NCBI GenBank assembly: GCA_964387775.1
Contig: CAYLZO010000163.1
Span: 1 to 12,274, forward strand
Length of the DNA stretch: 12,274 nucleotides
Direction: 5' to 3'
Source of the DNA: CAYLZO01 sp964387775
GTDB taxonomy: Bacteria; Chloroflexota; Anaerolineae; JAAYZQ01
Below are positions 6,869 through 12,274 of the stretch, one piece after another. A model generated the notes under the pieces. It did not search any database. It saw only the letters and a list, made by a program, of their open reading frames with translations, and had not been told where the DNA came from. The position numbers and the translations under genes were made by a program. Position 1 is the stretch's first letter, and each line of letters opens with the position of its first letter.

Positions 6869-8323
6869 CTAACCGCGACGTAAGTACCCCCAGCGATAGA
6901 GTGCATAAAGAGCCAGGGCCAGGCCGACGAGGAGCAGCCCGCCGAGGGCCACCGCGCCGATGACCAGCAGCGCCACGTTCCGGCGGCGCTCCGCGGGATT
7001 CGCTCTCTCTTCTGCCTGCGGCCCGGCCTCGGTTTCGGCGTCGGGCTCGGATGGCGATTCCATCACCACTTCCACTGGGGTGGCCGTGGCGGTGGGTGTG
7101 GGTGAAGCGAGGGGCATTGCCGTAAGCGCGGGCGTGGTTGTGGGCGTCGCAGTGGGCGTGGCCGTTGCGGCCTCCTGGGTTGTTGCCGTCGGAGACGGGC
7201 CTCCCGGTGTCGCGGTCGGTGAGGGTTGAACTGGCGGGGCAGTCGCAGAGGGCGGCGGAGCTGTGGCTGCCTGGGGCTGGGCCGTCGCGGAGGGTTGGGT
7301 CGTGGCGGTGGGCTGAGGCGCGGCTGGAGACGCCGTGGGTGGAGCCGTTTGGGTCGCCGTGGCCGAGGGCTGGGGCGTGCCCGTAAACGTAGCTGAAGGC
7401 GTCGGCGTCGGCGTGAAGGTCGGGGTTGGCGAGGGTGTGTGGGTGGGCGTGTCGGTGGGCCGGGAGGGCACCGTCGCCGTGGCCGTAGGCGTGTCGGTGG
7501 GCGGCGGCGCGTCAGACTCGACGGTGACCGGCCCCCACAACGTGCTCCCGCCGCTGGCCGAGACGTCTTCGAGCTTGTAGTAGTAGGTTGTTCCCAGCGT
7601 CGCGTTCTGGTCGGTCCATTCGTAAAAGGCGCCCGCCAGGTCACCTTCGCCCGGGATCAGGTCTGTGACGCGTTCGTAAGAGATTGGGTTTTCCTCTTTG
7701 CTGCGCAGCACGTAAAAGCCCATGTTGTCCACTTCGCTGGCCGTCTCCCAGGTGACGCGGATGGCGTTGTCCTGCCAGCCGGCCTCGAAGGCGACGAGCG
7801 TCACCGAGGCCCGGGCCGTCCGGGCGCCAAAGGCCAGGGTCAGGGCCAGCAGCAAGAGCAGGGCTGCCTGGCCCGCCCGCCGGGGCCAGACGGAGCGGAG
7901 CCTGCGGGCGGCGGCCCAAAGGGTGGTGCGCGCCCGATGCCGCCAGGCCCGCCAGCGCCCTCCGGCCAGGGGCACCGATTGTCCCTGCCGGTAGGCCCTC
8001 AGGGCCCGGCCCACGAACGCCTCTGCCGGAACGAGGGGGTCCGCACGCCGCAAACCATCCCCGCCCGTGAGCAGGAGTTGTTGGCCGTCGTGGTGCCGGA
8101 TGCCGAGCAAGCGGTGCAGCAGAAAGCGGCCCCCGTCCCGGACCAGGACCAGGTCTCCGGGGCGGAGGGTATCCTGCGAGACGCGCTCGACGACGACCTC
8201 GTCGCCGGGGTGCAGGGTGGGCACCATGCTCTGGCCCTGGACGCGGAAGCGGATGCGCTCGCCGTCCATGTCCCCGATCATCTGCTCCAGTTGATGATTC
8301 CAGTGCTGGTTCTGTACGGTCAT
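6869..8323 (-). CDS. S26/S24-type serine peptidase fused to FN3-like domain, Thr/Pro stalk and C-terminal membrane anchor
   Basis: The product has 484 residues from ATG 8323 (MTVQNQHW...). This start was chosen because the frame upstream runs only through a transposon-like insert. Residues ~25-135 are a signal-peptidase-like domain: S32 in QGQSMVPTLHPGD, H70 in FLLHRLLGI in place of the bacterial-type Lys (as in SipW/archaeal-type enzymes), and TGGD (Asp89). A basic stretch (RRLRSVWPRRAG) and hydrophobic segment 153-165 end in ARTARA/S at 172/173, looking like an internal signal peptide with an AxA cleavage site. Residues ~173-268 are an FN3-like domain common in secreted Chloroflexota proteins (VTWETASEVDNMGFYVLRS). 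Residues ~270-417 are almost only Thr, Pro, Ala and Ser, a stalk. A transmembrane helix (~449-476) and basic tail finish the protein. Likely role: processing of the neighbouring secreted proteases, or a surface-anchored protein released by self-cleavage; both are inference. Confidence 0.8.
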   Translation of the reverse strand: MTVQNQHWNHQLEQMIGDMDGERIRFRVQGQSMVPTLHPGDEVVVERVSQDTLRPGDLVLVRDGGRFLLHRLLGIRHHDGQQLLLTGGDGLRRADPLVPAEAFVGRALRAYRQGQSVPLAGGRWRAWRHRARTTLWAAARRLRSVWPRRAGQAALLLLLALTLAFGARTARASVTLVAFEAGWQDNAIRVTWETASEVDNMGFYVLRSKEENPISYERVTDLIPGEGDLAGAFYEWTDQNATLGTTYYYKLEDVSASGGSTLWGPVTVESDAPPPTDTPTATATVPSRPTDTPTHTPSPTPTFTPTPTPSATFTGTPQPSATATQTAPPTASPAAPQPTATTQPSATAQPQAATAPPPSATAPPVQPSPTATPGGPSPTATTQEAATATPTATPTTTPALTAMPLASPTPTATATPVEVVMESPSEPDAETEAGPQAEERANPAERRRNVALLVIGAVALGGLLLVGLALALYALYRWGYLRRG

Positions 8324-8333
8324 TGCCTTGTCT

Positions 8334-8341
8334 TTCTTGGC
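8334..8341. repeat. Target-site duplication, left copy
   Basis: TTCTTGGC directly abuts the left terminal inverted repeat of the MITE-like element and matches 8515-8522. It is only 10 bases upstream of ATG 8323 and lies in that gene's ribosome-binding region. Confidence 0.85.
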
Positions 8342-8514
8342 TTCACTACCGGACACTTTTTCTGCCAGGTGCTTCAGAATCGCGGATCTGCAGAAAAACA
8401 CGGATTGGACTCGTTGAGTTGGACCACATAGTTCATCTGCTTCGGAAAAATCCGCGAGTTTCTGTTGATCTGCGGCTCTTCCGCCCGGCGACCATAAAAG
8501 TGTCCGGTAGTGAA
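8342..8514. mobile_element. MITE-like element with 19-bp perfect TIRs
   Basis: TTCACTACCGGACACTTTT (8342-8360) is the exact reverse complement of 8496-8514. Immediately outside, TTCTTGGC occurs on both sides (8334-8341 and 8515-8522), an 8-bp target duplication that meets the repeat ends without a spare base. Internal segments 8381-8405 and 8450-8474 are also inverted copies (19 of 25 bases match), so the single strand can fold into a long hairpin. At 173 bp it has no transposase and is non-autonomous. The family is not identified; 8-bp duplications are made by several IS families. It sits between the C25 gene and the S26-fusion gene and ends ~10 bases before the latter's start. Confidence 0.88.
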
Positions 8515-8522
8515 TTCTTGGC
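8515..8522. repeat. Target-site duplication, right copy
   Basis: TTCTTGGC directly abuts the right terminal inverted repeat of the MITE-like element and matches 8334-8341. Confidence 0.85.
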
Positions 8523-8529
8523 ATATGTG

Positions 8530-8550
8530 GGGCAAGTTTCAAACTTGCCC
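8530..8550 (-). terminator. Perfect palindrome overlapping the C25 stop codon, possible terminator or dispersed palindrome
   Basis: GGGCAAGTTT, one base, then AAACTTGCCC: a 10-bp perfect stem with a single-base centre. It overlaps the first bases of the TAG stop (8550-8552) of the 1082-residue C25 gene and would form a hairpin at the end of that transcript. No U tract follows, so termination may be weak, or the hairpin may stabilise the 3' end. The neat palindrome could also be a member of a dispersed family. Confidence 0.45.
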
Positions 8551-11500
8551 TACTCCCGGCGCACCAGCGGCAGGTAGACGTAGTGCAATGCCTCCACGGC
8601 CGTGGTGGTCAAGGTCGCAGTGTCCCGTATCTCGGAATAAAGCGTGGAAGTGACGGTGAGCGTGACCGCGTCCACCGATCCGACGGTCGCGGTTGCAGGA
8701 ACGCTGACTGTCACCGAGATGGGGACGGAAGCGCCCGGCGCCAGGTCCTGGACCAGGCCGGTGGAAAGGGTCATGGGCCAGTTGCCGTCCGCTGCCAGGG
8801 CCGCCGTTTCTGTGTGGCCGCTCTCGTTGACGAGGGTCAGGTTGTAGGTCACCTGGCTGCCCAGGACCCCGCTGCGGGCTTGGCTCTCCGGCGCCAGGCT
8901 CAGGCCGGCGGCCATCCGCAGCCAACCGGCGGGATCGCCAAAGAGGGTCGATACCTGGGGCAGGTGGGCCGGATAGCCCACCGTGGTCAACTGGCCCACC
9001 AGGGCGATCTCGCCCAGGCGGCGCTCGCCGTCGTTAAAGAGGGCGTCGTACATGTTGCGGGCGATCACGTCCTCGGCCGAGGTGGTGCCCAGCCCCGACG
9101 GTGAGAAATTGGCAATCGAGCCGATGGTGGGCCGGATCGTCATCCACTCGGCCATGCTGCGCGTGTTGTTGAGGCCCGGATAGTCGGGCGGCATCATCCA
9201 ATAGCCGTCGAGGCAGTTGAGGGTCACGACGAAGGGCAGTTGGTGGCCGGGCTGGAGGCTGTCGATCTGGGTGTTGAGCAGCAGCGGCTCGTGGGTCCAG
9301 CGGTGCACCGAACCGTGGCCCAGGAAGTTGAGCATGGCCGCCCCCTGGCTCCAGGTCGAGGTCAGGGCCAGGGTGGCGCTGGGGCATTCCGTCGGCGGGC
9401 TGGTCGGCGGGCCGCAAAAGTCGGTCAGGTAGACCTTTTCGAGTTGCATCCAGGCCGGGACGTAATCGCTCGCCAACTCGTTAAGCACGGTTTCGAAATC
9501 ACCACCGGCGTCGGGCACGTTGTCGGCCACGAACATCAACGTTTCCTGGGCGTCGGGCGCCGCCGTCTCGTAGGTGATGATTTTGGCCACCACGTCGGCC
9601 ACCTCCTGGGCCGAGTTGGCGGCCAGGCGGCCCACCGCCACGTCGGGAAAGACGTCGTCGCCCACGATCTGCCCAAAGCGGGTGTCCACCGGCACCTCGC
9701 CCTGCCAGGGGTCGATAAAGTCGAGGTAGGGCGGGACGTAGACCGGTGTCATGGCCCCATATTGGCCCGGGTTGTAGCCCTTGAAGTTAAAGTGACCGTC
9801 TCCGACCAGGAGGACGTAAGCCGGGGCAGGCGGCTGCCAGTTCTCGTAGGCATAGGCCACGAAATCGCGGATGGCCTGGGGGTGAAAGACGCCGCCGTTG
9901 AACAGGGCATAGACGTCCTCGGCGCGCACCACCTCGACCCGCAGGCCCTCGGCCCGGCGGTGGGCGGCCAGCGGTTGGATGGCGGCGTAGAACGCGTCGG
10001 GCGCGACGATGATCTCGTCGGCGCCCTTGGCCGCGGAAAGCAGGTCCAGGGGGGGCTGGTAAAAGGCCGGGGCCGGGGCATCGGCGATGGCCGCATCGGC
10101 CAGGGCCAGGTAGGGCTGTCCGGCGGCCCCGGCGTCGGTAAAGTCCAGGTTCCAGGTGGGTCCGGCGGCGACCACGGCCGCGCCGGTCAGGGCGATGGGC
10201 GCCAGCGGATCGCTCAGGTCGTAGAGGTGGAGGATGTTGGCCGAGAAACCGGTCAGCGTGTAATCGGCCTCGCCGCCAAAGGGCGCGAGGAAGGCCAACT
10301 GGTCGTCCTCGGCCACCATCTGGCGGCGGACGGTCAACTCCACCCAGTTCACATAAATATCCTGGGTCGTCACGTCGGTCAGGGGCGTGACCCCCACCTG
10401 GTTTACGCCCTCGACCAGCAGCCCGGAGGCCAGGGGCAGGGTGATGACCCGCCCGACTTTGCCGTCCCAGGTGTCCTCGCCGACGGCCGTGCCATTGATG
10501 CTCAGCCGCAGGTGGTGGTCGGGGGCCAAAAAGTGCTCGTTTCGGGCGGCCACCTCGACGCGCAGGATGGCCGTGTAGGTGTCCGGCGACAGGTCGGTGA
10601 GCGTCACGGGGTAGGTGTGGGTGACGGGGCTGACGGCCAGGATGCGCTCCCAGAACCAGGTGGCGTCGGTGCCGGGATCGTCGGACCAGCGGCCCCAGTA
10701 GACGTTGTTCTCCTCGGAGCGGATGGTGTGCGTGTACCAGGTCGCCGCCGGGGCCGTGCCGGGCGCCACCGAGCGGGCCGCCAAACGCAAGCCGGGCTGG
10801 CCGGCGTCTATGGCCAGCCAATAGACGTTCTCGTCGGTGTATTTTTCGTCCTGCACGCTGCCGTGGAATTTCTGCGCGTAGAAGAGAAAGGCGTCGCCGG
10901 GGTCGAGGCTGCCATCGGCCATGCCGATTTCTTGCAGGGCGACCTCCTGGTTGCGCCACCAGAGGTGCACGTCGGCCGGGTCGGCGGTTGCGACGGGCAC
11001 ACCGGCCCCAGCCAGGGCCTCGTAGGTCAGGCGATAGAGGCCGTCGGCGGTGACGCCGATGCGCCAGGTGGTGGCCGGCAGGTTGTAGACGGTGCTGGAC
11101 CGGATGGGCGGCGTGCTCGTGCGCCACTTTGCCGCCTGCTCGGCGTTGACGACGACGGTCTGGAGGGCGCTGCTCAAGGGGGCAGGATCGCTCGTCGACG
11201 AGGAGGCGGAGACTGGCATCTCAAAGGTCACGTGCACGCGAAAGTGGGCGGTCATCTGCCAGCGGCCGTCGCCCAGGTAGGCCAGGGGCGCCAGGCGCAG
11301 GCGGGCCAGCCGCGAATCCCGGCTCCAGCCCTCGTCGACGATGGCCGCCAGGGGCAGGGCGCGGGGTGCATCCGGCAGGGGCTGCCATTCCTGGCCGGCC
11401 TCGAGCACGAGTCCGGCCTCCTCTCGCGCCACGCGCGGCACGAATACCCCGGGGAGCGGTCCCTGCAGCATACGGGGCGGCGTCACGGCTTCGATGCGCA

Positions 11501-11798
11501 GCGAAACGCCGCCCGTTGGTGGCAGTCCGATCAGCACCTCGCGGAGGGGCAGGCCCTCCGGGCCGGGGGTGTAGCCGTCCAGTACGAGCTGCTCTGTCCC
11601 GTTGCTCCCGGCTCCCAGTGCCTCCCTGCGGGGCTCGGGCGCCACGACGTCCAGGATCAGGCCCCCGGCCCCCGACGACTGGACGTGCACGCCGGGCGAG
11701 GGCGCGGCCGTGGCGGGCAGCGCCACGGCGTGGCCCAGACCAATTAACAAAATTGTGAGCAGGGCAAACGTTGCCGCGAGGGAAAAAGTACGGGTCAT
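8550..11798 (-). CDS. Secreted C25 (gingipain-like) cysteine peptidase
   Basis: The product has 1082 residues with an N-terminal signal peptide (MTRTFSLAATFALLTILLIG, cleavage near residue 30). A long propeptide and beta-rich region follows (~35-590), including WRIGVTADGLYRLTYEALAG, typical of C25 proteins. The peptidase domain spans ~593-957: LLVGDGHFNF (Asp667), catalytic His828 in NFLGHGSVHRW, catalytic Cys862 in TLNCLDGYW, and closing LFGDPAGW. Residues ~965-1065 form an Ig-like/CARDB-type domain (SQVTYNLTLVNESG, VPISVTVSVPATATVGS), and the chain ends YVYLPLVRRE. Family members are Arg- or Lys-specific endopeptidases or relatives such as the sortase-like PorU; the specificity here is unknown. 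ATG 11798 has GGAGAGG (11804-11810) five bases upstream. The first ~60 codons and leader are duplicated at 11831-12032. The MITE-like insert now separates it from the S26-fusion gene. Confidence 0.92.
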   Translation of the reverse strand: MTRTFSLAATFALLTILLIGLGHAVALPATAAPSPGVHVQSSGAGGLILDVVAPEPRREALGAGSNGTEQLVLDGYTPGPEGLPLREVLIGLPPTGGVSLRIEAVTPPRMLQGPLPGVFVPRVAREEAGLVLEAGQEWQPLPDAPRALPLAAIVDEGWSRDSRLARLRLAPLAYLGDGRWQMTAHFRVHVTFEMPVSASSSTSDPAPLSSALQTVVVNAEQAAKWRTSTPPIRSSTVYNLPATTWRIGVTADGLYRLTYEALAGAGVPVATADPADVHLWWRNQEVALQEIGMADGSLDPGDAFLFYAQKFHGSVQDEKYTDENVYWLAIDAGQPGLRLAARSVAPGTAPAATWYTHTIRSEENNVYWGRWSDDPGTDATWFWERILAVSPVTHTYPVTLTDLSPDTYTAILRVEVAARNEHFLAPDHHLRLSINGTAVGEDTWDGKVGRVITLPLASGLLVEGVNQVGVTPLTDVTTQDIYVNWVELTVRRQMVAEDDQLAFLAPFGGEADYTLTGFSANILHLYDLSDPLAPIALTGAAVVAAGPTWNLDFTDAGAAGQPYLALADAAIADAPAPAFYQPPLDLLSAAKGADEIIVAPDAFYAAIQPLAAHRRAEGLRVEVVRAEDVYALFNGGVFHPQAIRDFVAYAYENWQPPAPAYVLLVGDGHFNFKGYNPGQYGAMTPVYVPPYLDFIDPWQGEVPVDTRFGQIVGDDVFPDVAVGRLAANSAQEVADVVAKIITYETAAPDAQETLMFVADNVPDAGGDFETVLNELASDYVPAWMQLEKVYLTDFCGPPTSPPTECPSATLALTSTWSQGAAMLNFLGHGSVHRWTHEPLLLNTQIDSLQPGHQLPFVVTLNCLDGYWMMPPDYPGLNNTRSMAEWMTIRPTIGSIANFSPSGLGTTSAEDVIARNMYDALFNDGERRLGEIALVGQLTTVGYPAHLPQVSTLFGDPAGWLRMAAGLSLAPESQARSGVLGSQVTYNLTLVNESGHTETAALAADGNWPMTLSTGLVQDLAPGASVPISVTVSVPATATVGSVDAVTLTVTSTLYSEIRDTATLTTTAVEALHYVYLPLVRRE

Positions 11799-11820
11799 CT
11801 ATGCCTCTCCAATCCGTCGA
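11625..11820 (-). repeat. Tandem paralogous 5' end, copy A
   Basis: Covers the leader and first ~58 codons of the complete C25 gene. It matches 11831-12032 closely at both ends (ribosome site, MTRTFSLAAT, and PSPGVHVQSSGAGGL to APEPRR), while the signal-peptide core between has diverged and differs by 6 bases in length. Confidence 0.85.
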
Positions 11821-11830
11821 NNNNNNNNNN
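11821..11830. other. Assembly gap, 10 N, at the junction of two paralogous gene starts
   Basis: Ten N separate the leader of copy A from the coding sequence of copy B. The size is unlikely to be real: copy B runs into it after ~60 codons, and copy A is cut off just before its own upstream region. A whole second C25 gene of about 3 kb may be missing here. Confidence 0.85.
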
Positions 11831-12010
11831 CCTGCGGGGCTCGGGCGCCACGACGTCCAGGACCAGGCCCCCGGCCCCCGACGACTGGACGTGCACGCCG
11901 GGCGACGGCGCGGTGGTTGCAGCAGCGGACCGGGCCTGGACGGCGCCCAGGCCGATGAGCAGGAGTGCAAGCAGGGCAATCGTTGCCGCGAGGGAAAAAG
12001 TACGGGTCAT
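11831..12010 (-). CDS. C25-type secreted peptidase, 5' fragment running into an assembly gap
   Basis: ATG 12010 opens a frame with signal peptide MTRTFSLAATIALLALLLIG, then ARSAAATTAPSPGVHVQSS and GAGGLVLDVVAPEPRR up to the N run. It is near-identical to the start of the complete C25 gene at 11798 except in the signal peptide core (for example GAVQARSAAATT against GHAVALPATAA). The substitutions preserve the signal-peptide character, so the copy looks like a functional paralogue rather than decay. GGAGAGG (12016-12022) lies five bases before the ATG, and a strong promoter lies just upstream. Only ~60 codons are visible; the rest is in the gap. Alternatively, it could be a leader duplication fused to nothing else. 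Confidence 0.7.
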
Positions 12011-12032
12011 CTGTGCCTCTCCAATCCGTCGA
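11831..12032 (-). repeat. Tandem paralogous 5' end, copy B
   Basis: Counterpart of 11625-11820. The similarity extends upstream of the ATG through the ribosome site to the TCGACGGATTGG segment that ends copy A, where copy A meets the gap. Confidence 0.85.
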
Positions 12033-12049
12033 ACAATATGGTGAGGCAG

Positions 12050-12078
12050 AGTATAGCACAGAATCCGGGGGATGTCAA
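12050..12078 (-). promoter_or_regulatory. Sigma70-type promoter for the protease cluster
   Basis: On the minus strand: TTGACA (12078-12073), a 17-base spacer, then TATACT (12055-12050). The -35 matches the E. coli-type consensus fully and the -10 matches five of six, at the ideal spacing. Transcription should start near 12043, leaving a leader of about 33 bases before ATG 12010. It is the only convincing promoter I see for the minus-strand genes, and it lies just inside the repeat-bearing right edge. Confidence 0.75.
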
Positions 12079-12110
12079 AGCGATTTTGCCGATTACCTGA
12101 GCCACAGACA

Positions 12111-12165
12111 AGCCGTCCGCTATGGCCGGTCACCTTCGATGATGATATCTCCCGACCGTGCCAAA
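12111..12165 (+). repeat. 55-bp direct repeat, copy 1
   Basis: Identical over 55 bases to 12220-12274, giving a period of 109. It contains the dispersed core ACCTTCGATGATGATATCTC (12132-12151) also found in the C25 lipoprotein gene. It lies upstream of the minus-strand promoter in non-coding DNA. Confidence 0.92.
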
Positions 12166-12200
12166 GCCCGGTGGCTCGGTCAGAGACCGGCCACAGCCGG
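12124..12200. repeat. Hairpin-forming unit of the dispersed module
   Basis: GGCCGGTC (12124-12131) faces GACCGGCC (12185-12192). Inner TCTCCCGACCGTGCC (12148-12162) faces GGTGGCTCGGTCAGAGA (12170-12186) with small bulges. Segment 12166-12200 read in reverse matches 6448-6474 of the array in the C25 lipoprotein gene, so the same parts occur in both places. Confidence 0.7.
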
Positions 12201-12219
12201 TTGTCGATTTGTGTGACGG

Positions 12220-12274
12220 AGCCGTCCGCTATGGCCGGTCACCTTCGATGATGATATCTCCCGACCGTGCCAAA
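12220..12274 (+). repeat. 55-bp direct repeat, copy 2, reaching the window edge
   Basis: An exact second copy of 12111-12165. Identity continues to the last base of the window, so the true repeat is probably longer and the array may continue to the right. Confidence 0.92.

Noticed and set aside
7063..7520. Short tandem DNA repeats in the S26-fusion gene
   Set aside because: Periodicity comes from Thr/Pro/Ala codons of the stalk region; no exact repeat unit is maintained.
8323..8542. Upstream in-frame extension of the S26-fusion protein to an ATG at 8542
   Set aside because: It reads through the MITE-like element and its target duplications; the encoded residues show no family resemblance, and the conserved domain begins shortly after ATG 8323.
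9240..11747. 835-codon plus-strand reading frame opposite the secreted C25 peptidase
   Set aside because: No domain or motif is recognisable, and the minus strand carries signal peptide, catalytic His and Cys, and a C-terminal domain. Length comes from GC-rich codon bias.
12111..12274. CRISPR array
   Set aside because: Two 55-base repeats with one 54-base interval that itself contains a reversed piece of the same repeat family; length and content do not fit CRISPR repeats and spacers, and no cas genes are seen.

Overview
The window comes from a high-GC bacterium, most likely a Chloroflexota (Anaerolineae-like) lineage. This is inferred from gene style: secreted gingipain-like C25 peptidases, a Thr/Pro-rich stalk protein with a 'WETASEVDNMGFYVLRS' type III-like domain, and a YLPLVRRE C-terminus. 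No 16S or other taxonomic marker is present. Runs of N at 6262-6361 (100) and 11821-11830 (10) show a scaffolded draft assembly, and both gaps sit inside repeated sequence.

Left part (1-3072, + strand). A truncated nucleotidyltransferase-like gene overlaps by 4 bases a radical SAM/SPASM maturase that carries an N-terminal PqqD-like (RiPP recognition) domain. Directly after its stop comes an island near 50% G+C in a window that is otherwise around 70%. It holds a dead type II restriction-modification pair. The methyltransferase has lost its middle and changed frame. The endonuclease, with a PD...ExK motif, is cut by an in-frame amber codon but is otherwise readable to its natural end.

Middle and right part (12010 down to 3284, - strand). 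One co-oriented group is headed by a near-perfect sigma70-type promoter at 12050-12078. In transcript order it contains: the 5' end of a C25 peptidase gene that runs into the 10-N gap; a second, paralogous and complete C25 peptidase (1082 aa); an S26/S24-type serine peptidase fused to an internal signal-peptide-like segment, an FN3-like domain, a Thr/Pro stalk and a C-terminal membrane anchor; a lipoprotein with a C25 catalytic domain; and a 12-helix MFS transporter. The lipoprotein and MFS genes are only 2 bases apart. The set looks like an exported-protease locus with its own processing peptidase and an exporter. The functional link is inference.

Mobile and repeated DNA is prominent. A 173-bp MITE-like element (19-bp perfect terminal inverted repeats, exact 8-bp target duplication) sits just upstream of the S26-fusion gene. 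A dispersed module with core ACCTTCGATGATGATATCTC occurs four times. Two copies are inverted around a 24-bp tandem array inside the lipoprotein C25 gene, and two are 55-bp direct repeats at the right edge. Phase analysis of the 24-bp array shows that the apparent frame break in that gene can be explained by the arbitrary 100-N gap, so the array is probably translated.
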